From the NCBI GenBank assembly GCA_964563925.1, contig CAZLZD010000019.1, positions 1-64,000 on the forward strand: 64,000 nt of DNA. Reading direction: 5' to 3'. A model generated the notes under the pieces. It made no database searches and had not been told where the DNA came from. It saw nothing but the letters and a program-made list of their open reading frames with translations. Shown here in pieces: positions 60,102 through 64,000 of the stretch. The translations under genes and the position numbers were made by a program. Origin of the DNA: JAUILA01 sp964563925. Lineage in GTDB: Bacteria > Bacteroidota > Bacteroidia > Cytophagales > Cyclobacteriaceae. Numbering within the stretch: the stretch's first letter is position 1; each line of letters opens with the position of its first letter.

Positions 60102-61466
60102 ATGATAAGGGCAAATATACTCATTGTCGATGACGACCGGGATGTTCTGGAAACGGCGAGAATTATTCTCAAACAGGAATTCAGCCGCATTGATGTATTA
60201 TCTGATCCATCGTCATTGCCTGCACAGTTTTCCCGGCAGCCATACGATATTGTATTGCTGGACATGAATTTTCGCAAAGGACTGAATGATGGCAGGGAGG
60301 GTCTGTACTGGCTGGAGCGTATTCTTGAGATGGACCCGGAGGCAGTGGTGATCCTGATCACAGCCTATGCCGACGTGGACCTGGCCGTGACGGCCATCAA
60401 ACACGGGGCTACGGACTTCATAATGAAGCCCTGGAAAAATCAAAAGCTTATTGCCACCCTTCATGCGGCCATGAAGCTGGGGGAATCCCGTAAAAAGATA
60501 CGGCACATGGAGAATGCACAGCAGCAGGCGCAGGAAAATTCCGACCGGCCGTTTATGTCATTTATTGGGAGCAGTCCGCCGGTCGAGCGCGTACGTGACC
60601 TGATAACCAAAGTGGCAGACACGGATGCCAATGTCCTGATCCTGGGTGAGAACGGTACCGGTAAGGAATTGGTGGCAAGGTCGATCCACCGGCAATCCTC
60701 CCGGCGTGATAAAATTTTCATGGGGGTGGACCTTGGCGCGGTTCCTCCGTCTTTGCTGGAAAGTGAGCTTTTTGGACATGTCAAAGGGGCATTCACCGAT
60801 GCGGGTGAAAACCGCCAGGGAAAAATTCAGGCCGCCGACGGGGGCACGCTCTTTCTTGACGAGCTTGGAAATATTTCACTGGAAGCACAAATGAAATTGC
60901 TGAGGACCCTGCAAACACGTGAAGTTACCCCGCTTGGTAAAACCCAGGGCGTGGAAGTGGATTTTCGTCTTGTTTCAGCCACGAATATGCCAGTATATAA
61001 AATGGTGGACGAGCAAAAATTCCGGAGCGACCTGTTGTACCGGATTAATACCGTGGAAATTATACTCCCTCCCCTGCGCGACCGGGGCGAGGACATCCTT
61101 CAGCTGGCCGAGCATTTTCTTTCCGTTTTCTCTGAAAAGTATGGCAAACCCGGGTTATCCCTTTCCGGCTCTTCGCAGTCGGCCCTCCTGTCCTACCGCT
61201 GGCCAGGGAATATCCGCGAACTGCAACATGCCGTGGAACGGGCGGTCATTCTGACCGACTCCGGAGAAATCCATCCCTCCGACCTGTTTCCTCAGGAACG
61301 GCCGGATGAGACAACGAATGGTATTCTTACGCTAGAGGAAAAAGAAAAGGAGTATATCCGGGAGGTGCTGAACCGCAATGAAGGAAATGTAACTCAAACG
61401 GCGCGGATACTCGGGCTTACCCGTACCGCGCTTTACCGACGACTTAATAAGTACGGACTGCTGTGA
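60102..61466 (+). CDS. Sigma-54-dependent response regulator (NtrC/AtoC type)
   Basis: Translation from the ATG at 60102 gives 454 residues. The receiver domain has phospho-acceptor Asp54 and Lys109. The AAA+ domain has Walker A GENGTGKE (182-189), the sigma-54 contact loop GAFTDA (229-234, a variant of GAFTGA), and Walker B TLFLDELGN. A Fis-type helix-turn-helix ends the protein (GNVTQTARILGLTRTALYRR). It should bind the palindromes at 60043-60083 and activate the permease operon. Earlier in-frame codons lie within these palindromes and are not used. Confidence 0.95.
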   Translation: MIRANILIVDDDRDVLETARIILKQEFSRIDVLSDPSSLPAQFSRQPYDIVLLDMNFRKGLNDGREGLYWLERILEMDPEAVVILITAYADVDLAVTAIKHGATDFIMKPWKNQKLIATLHAAMKLGESRKKIRHMENAQQQAQENSDRPFMSFIGSSPPVERVRDLITKVADTDANVLILGENGTGKELVARSIHRQSSRRDKIFMGVDLGAVPPSLLESELFGHVKGAFTDAGENRQGKIQAADGGTLFLDELGNISLEAQMKLLRTLQTREVTPLGKTQGVEVDFRLVSATNMPVYKMVDEQKFRSDLLYRINTVEIILPPLRDRGEDILQLAEHFLSVFSEKYGKPGLSLSGSSQSALLSYRWPGNIRELQHAVERAVILTDSGEIHPSDLFPQERPDETTNGILTLEEKEKEYIREVLNRNEGNVTQTARILGLTRTALYRRLNKYGLL

Positions 61467-62803
61467 AAAATTATACATTAAAACTTCTGCTGAGACTGGC
61501 CCTTCTGACCGGCGTGATCACACTGACGGTGCTGGCCTTCCTGGATGACCGTATCCTGATCAACAGGTTTATCCTGGTGATTATCCTGGCTGTCGTCCTG
61601 GGCGAACTTTTCTGGTTCCTCAATTATACCAATCGCCAGCTCCGGCTCTTTGTTGAATCCCTGAGCAACGAGGATTATACCGTCCGTTTTCCTGAGAAAG
61701 GAAACCGCAGTATCCGGATGCTCAACAAAAGCTTCCAGGAGGTCATTCTTCATTTTAAATCGCAGCGTGGCCACGAAGAAAGCCAGCACCAATATATGGA
61801 AACGGCCTTTGACCGGCTAAACGCCGGCATTATGTCGTTCACGACGGATCACAAAATAGCATTCATGAACCAGAAGGCCTGTGACCTGCTCGGTACCGGA
61901 CGCATACATTCACTTTCGGCCCTGAAGCGCATTCACCCTGCCCTGGTTTCGCAGCTGATGTCAGACGATAACCGGGAACATATGCTCATGGAAGTCAGGG
62001 TACACCGTCTTCCGGTCACCCTTTCCCTCCGGTCGACCCGGATCCGCATGGAAAATCAGGAGTTTATGCTGCTCGCATTCCATGATATCCGGGAGGCGCT
62101 TGACCACCGTGAAATTGAATCATGGACCCGGCTCATCCGCATTCTTACCCATGAGATAATGAATTCGGTGACTCCCATTGCCTCGCTTTCCGAATCGATG
62201 TACAAACAGCTTTGTAAATCAACAACCCCCGGTACGGTCAGTGCCGGGCAACTGGAGGACCTGACCTTCTCACTTCAGACCATTAACCGTCGCAGTGAAG
62301 GCCTGCTGTCCTTCGTGGAGGATTACCGTCAGTTTACCCGTATTGGCAAACCATCACCCGGTTCCATACCCCTGAAAGCCTTTATGGACCATCTGACCGA
62401 CCTGTTCCGGGAAGATTTACACAAGCGCGGCATCAGTCTGTCTGTCAATATTCCGGAAAATGCCATGCTTTATGCCGACCAGGTCCAGGCTGAGCAGGCA
62501 GTGATAAATATTCTGAGGAATGCCCTTGATGCACTGGAGAATACCAGCCAGGGAGAAATCCGGATTGACTATTCGTCAGATGCACGTTTTGATTGTATTT
62601 CGATTTCCGATAACGGGCCCGGAATTCCTCCTGAAGAACTCAGGGAAGTGTTTGTCCCATTCTTCACAACCAAAAAAACCGGCTCGGGTATCGGGCTGAG
62701 CCTGACCCGGCAAATTTTACATGGTCACGGAGGTACTATTGACTTAACCTCCGTCGTTAATGAAGGGACTCGTTGTACATTGTTTTTTCCTTCAGAACAC
62801 TGA
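61463..62803 (+). CDS. Sensor histidine kinase (NtrB-like, intramembrane type)
   Basis: This 446-residue protein starts with GTG, which overlaps the TGA of the regulator. Two membrane helices (about 6-27 and 34-53) are separated by only about six residues. A HAMP-like linker and a PAS-like region (about 112-210) follow. The phospho-acceptor is His230 in LTHEIMNS, with the N-box NILRNALDAL and G-boxes DNGPGIPP and GSGIGLSL. With almost no exported domain, it probably senses within the membrane or through a partner. Confidence 0.94.
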   Translation: MKNYTLKLLLRLALLTGVITLTVLAFLDDRILINRFILVIILAVVLGELFWFLNYTNRQLRLFVESLSNEDYTVRFPEKGNRSIRMLNKSFQEVILHFKSQRGHEESQHQYMETAFDRLNAGIMSFTTDHKIAFMNQKACDLLGTGRIHSLSALKRIHPALVSQLMSDDNREHMLMEVRVHRLPVTLSLRSTRIRMENQEFMLLAFHDIREALDHREIESWTRLIRILTHEIMNSVTPIASLSESMYKQLCKSTTPGTVSAGQLEDLTFSLQTINRRSEGLLSFVEDYRQFTRIGKPSPGSIPLKAFMDHLTDLFREDLHKRGISLSVNIPENAMLYADQVQAEQAVINILRNALDALENTSQGEIRIDYSSDARFDCISISDNGPGIPPEELREVFVPFFTTKKTGSGIGLSLTRQILHGHGGTIDLTSVVNEGTRCTLFFPSEH

Positions 62804-62807
62804 CCCT

Positions 62808-63599
62808 ATGGATCATTACAAAGTGCTGGAAGTAAGTACCACCGCCTCCCGCGAGGAGATCAGGGCTGCCTATAAGCGAATGGCAAAAATGTATCACCCC
62901 GATGTGAACCGGTCGGCAAGCGCCCACCGGCTGTTTCAGCATATTCTCGAAAGTTACCGGGTATTGTCAGACCCTGCCCTCCGCGCTCAATATGACGCCT
63001 CGAGGGTGAGTCGATTTGCCTACAAGGAATATAACCCGCAGTCTGACCGGCGTACCACCCACCGGCGTAACCCCCAAAGCTACCGGGCTTCTCCGCCCGT
63101 ACGGCAGGAAGACCTGATCCGACCCTACATGAAATATGCCTATACCTTTTCCTGGATTGGCTTCGCGCTTGCCCTGCTGCTCGCAGTGGATTATTTCGGT
63201 CCGGCCCGTATCCACGACGAAACCATTTCGCAGGTGTATATACTGCCCGGGGCACCGAGCGGTCATGATTACGGTCGTCCGCAGCTGATTTACACCGAAG
63301 AAGGCACCCGGATGGAAGTGAGAGCCGGTACGGAAACCGTCGTGCTCACGGACGGACTGGCGCACGTGGAGAAATCATTTATTTTCGGTTTCCCCCGGCA
63401 GATAACCGGACAGGGCGGACTCTCTCTCGCCCCGATGGTACTGATCTATGAGCACCTTGCGTTCTTTCCCCTGCTGCTGCTGGTATTCAGTGGCATCGGT
63501 GCCTTTGTGAGAAAGGATATTGTCTTTGATTTTAATGTCTGCCTGGTATCGGCCGTACTTGCAGTGATTACCCTGGTGGTGATCATTGCCACCTCATAG
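62808..63599 (+). CDS. J-domain membrane protein
   Basis: Translation from the ATG at 62808 gives 263 residues. The N-terminal J domain (about 1-65) has the HPD motif in MYHPDVNRS that stimulates DnaK. A basic linker follows, then one membrane helix (about 110-135), a soluble beta-rich domain (about 140-210), and two further helices. It lacks the zinc-finger and C-terminal domains of DnaJ. It follows the kinase gene by 4 nt, so it may belong to the same transcript, though its role there is unclear. Confidence 0.87.
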   Translation: MDHYKVLEVSTTASREEIRAAYKRMAKMYHPDVNRSASAHRLFQHILESYRVLSDPALRAQYDASRVSRFAYKEYNPQSDRRTTHRRNPQSYRASPPVRQEDLIRPYMKYAYTFSWIGFALALLLAVDYFGPARIHDETISQVYILPGAPSGHDYGRPQLIYTEEGTRMEVRAGTETVVLTDGLAHVEKSFIFGFPRQITGQGGLSLAPMVLIYEHLAFFPLLLLVFSGIGAFVRKDIVFDFNVCLVSAVLAVITLVVIIATS

Positions 63600-63637
63600 T
63601 TTTTTTGTCCGTCGTCTGGCGAACCGGTAAAATCTGG

Positions 63638-63645
63638 TAATTTTG
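63638..63645 (+). promoter_or_regulatory. -7 promoter element of leuS
   Basis: TAATTTTG, 26 nt upstream of the ATG at 63672. CTG stands at the -33 position with 19-nt spacing, so the upstream half is weak. Confidence 0.5.
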
Positions 63646-63671
63646 TGCTTCCAACTGGCACACTAATTCCT

Positions 63672-64000
63672 ATGGCACATTATAATTTCCGTGAGATCGA
63701 GAACAAATGGCGTAAGTTCTGGCAGGAGAACGATATATACAAAGTGGAGAATGACCCGGACAAACCCAAGTATTATGTCCTTGACATGTTCCCCTATCCT
63801 TCCGGAGCCGGACTGCACGTGGGTCATCCCCTTGGGTATATTGCTACGGATATTGTAAGCCGTTTCAAGCGTTTAAAGGGATTTAATGTCCTGCATCCTA
63901 TGGGATTTGATTCTTTCGGGCTTCCAGCCGAACAATATGCTATTGAAACCGGCCAGCATCCTGCCGTTACCACGGAAAAAAATATTGCCCGGTACAAGGA
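63672..64000 (+). CDS. leuS: Leucyl-tRNA synthetase (5' part)
   Basis: The first 109 codons of this class I synthetase are present; the gene runs off the window end. The HIGH motif appears as HVGHPLGY in YPSGAGLHVGHPLGYIATDI (residues 43-62), preceded by YYVLDMFPYPSG, and followed by the conserved GFNVLHPMGFDSFGLPAEQYAI. It attaches leucine to tRNA-Leu. It is not cotranscribed with the J-domain gene, since it has its own promoter box. Confidence 0.96.
   Translation, partial: MAHYNFREIENKWRKFWQENDIYKVENDPDKPKYYVLDMFPYPSGAGLHVGHPLGYIATDIVSRFKRLKGFNVLHPMGFDSFGLPAEQYAIETGQHPAVTTEKNIARYK

Overview
The window looks like part of a chromosome from a free-living Bacteroidota species, probably of the Cytophagales type, with a GC content near 50%. 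Several features agree on this: a giant adhesin ending in a type IX secretion C-terminal domain, a lipoprotein version of TamA (TamL), a fused E1 alpha/beta branched-chain keto-acid dehydrogenase, a PUR/DUF3276 protein, few Shine-Dalgarno sites, and many copies of the Bacteroidota promoter (TTTG or TTG, 19-21 nt, then TAnnTTTG). No phage, insertion sequence, integrase or CRISPR array is visible, and no gap without an annotated feature exceeds 300 nt.

Layout. 0.1-5.3 kb: ychF with an AI-2E permease, a PUR protein, a DUF58 protein, a ferredoxin and a LuxC-like acyl-CoA reductase. 5.3-14.1 kb: a 2810-residue secreted adhesin and a small secreted partner. 14.2-30 kb: housekeeping genes (smc, a SpoU methyltransferase, tamL, BCKDH E1, hemF, a PAP2 phosphatase, ribE, a small regulator operon, cysS, yidD, an ACMSD-type amidohydrolase). 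30-35 kb: an Xre/DUF2975 pair, trhO, mogA, an M23 peptidase and a lipoprotein. 35.4-41.9 kb: hisGDCBHAF behind a histidine-rich leader peptide and attenuator. 41.9-49 kb: small membrane proteins, GNAT, MFS, an esterase, a YciI-like protein, and a GMC oxidoreductase with its small subunit. 49-51.6 kb: tRNA-Cys and rpsA. 51.6-62.8 kb: a putative efflux system (TolC, ABC ATPase, two large FtsX-type permeases) next to an NtrC-type regulator and a histidine kinase. 62.8-64 kb: a membrane J-domain protein and the start of leuS.

The two most interesting parts are regulatory. First, the his operon has a complete, previously unlisted attenuator: a 24-residue leader peptide with five His codons, a 1:2 helix over those codons, a 2:3 antiterminator and a terminator with seven Ts. 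Second, the efflux/two-component cluster has two matching sigma-54-like promoters (TGGCATA-N4-TGGTA), each with upstream inverted repeats at enhancer-like distances. Its kinase has almost no extracytoplasmic domain, so the neighbouring FtsX permeases may do the sensing. Other regulatory structures worth attention are a 17-bp hairpin that buries the start codon of a lipoprotein gene, a duplicated GTTTAT-N3-ATAAAC operator around a winged-helix regulator, a double hairpin in the trhO leader, and three genes whose promoter sits so close to ATG that their mRNAs should be leaderless.

All assignments come from reading the sequence and from general knowledge of the families. No database search or folding program was run.
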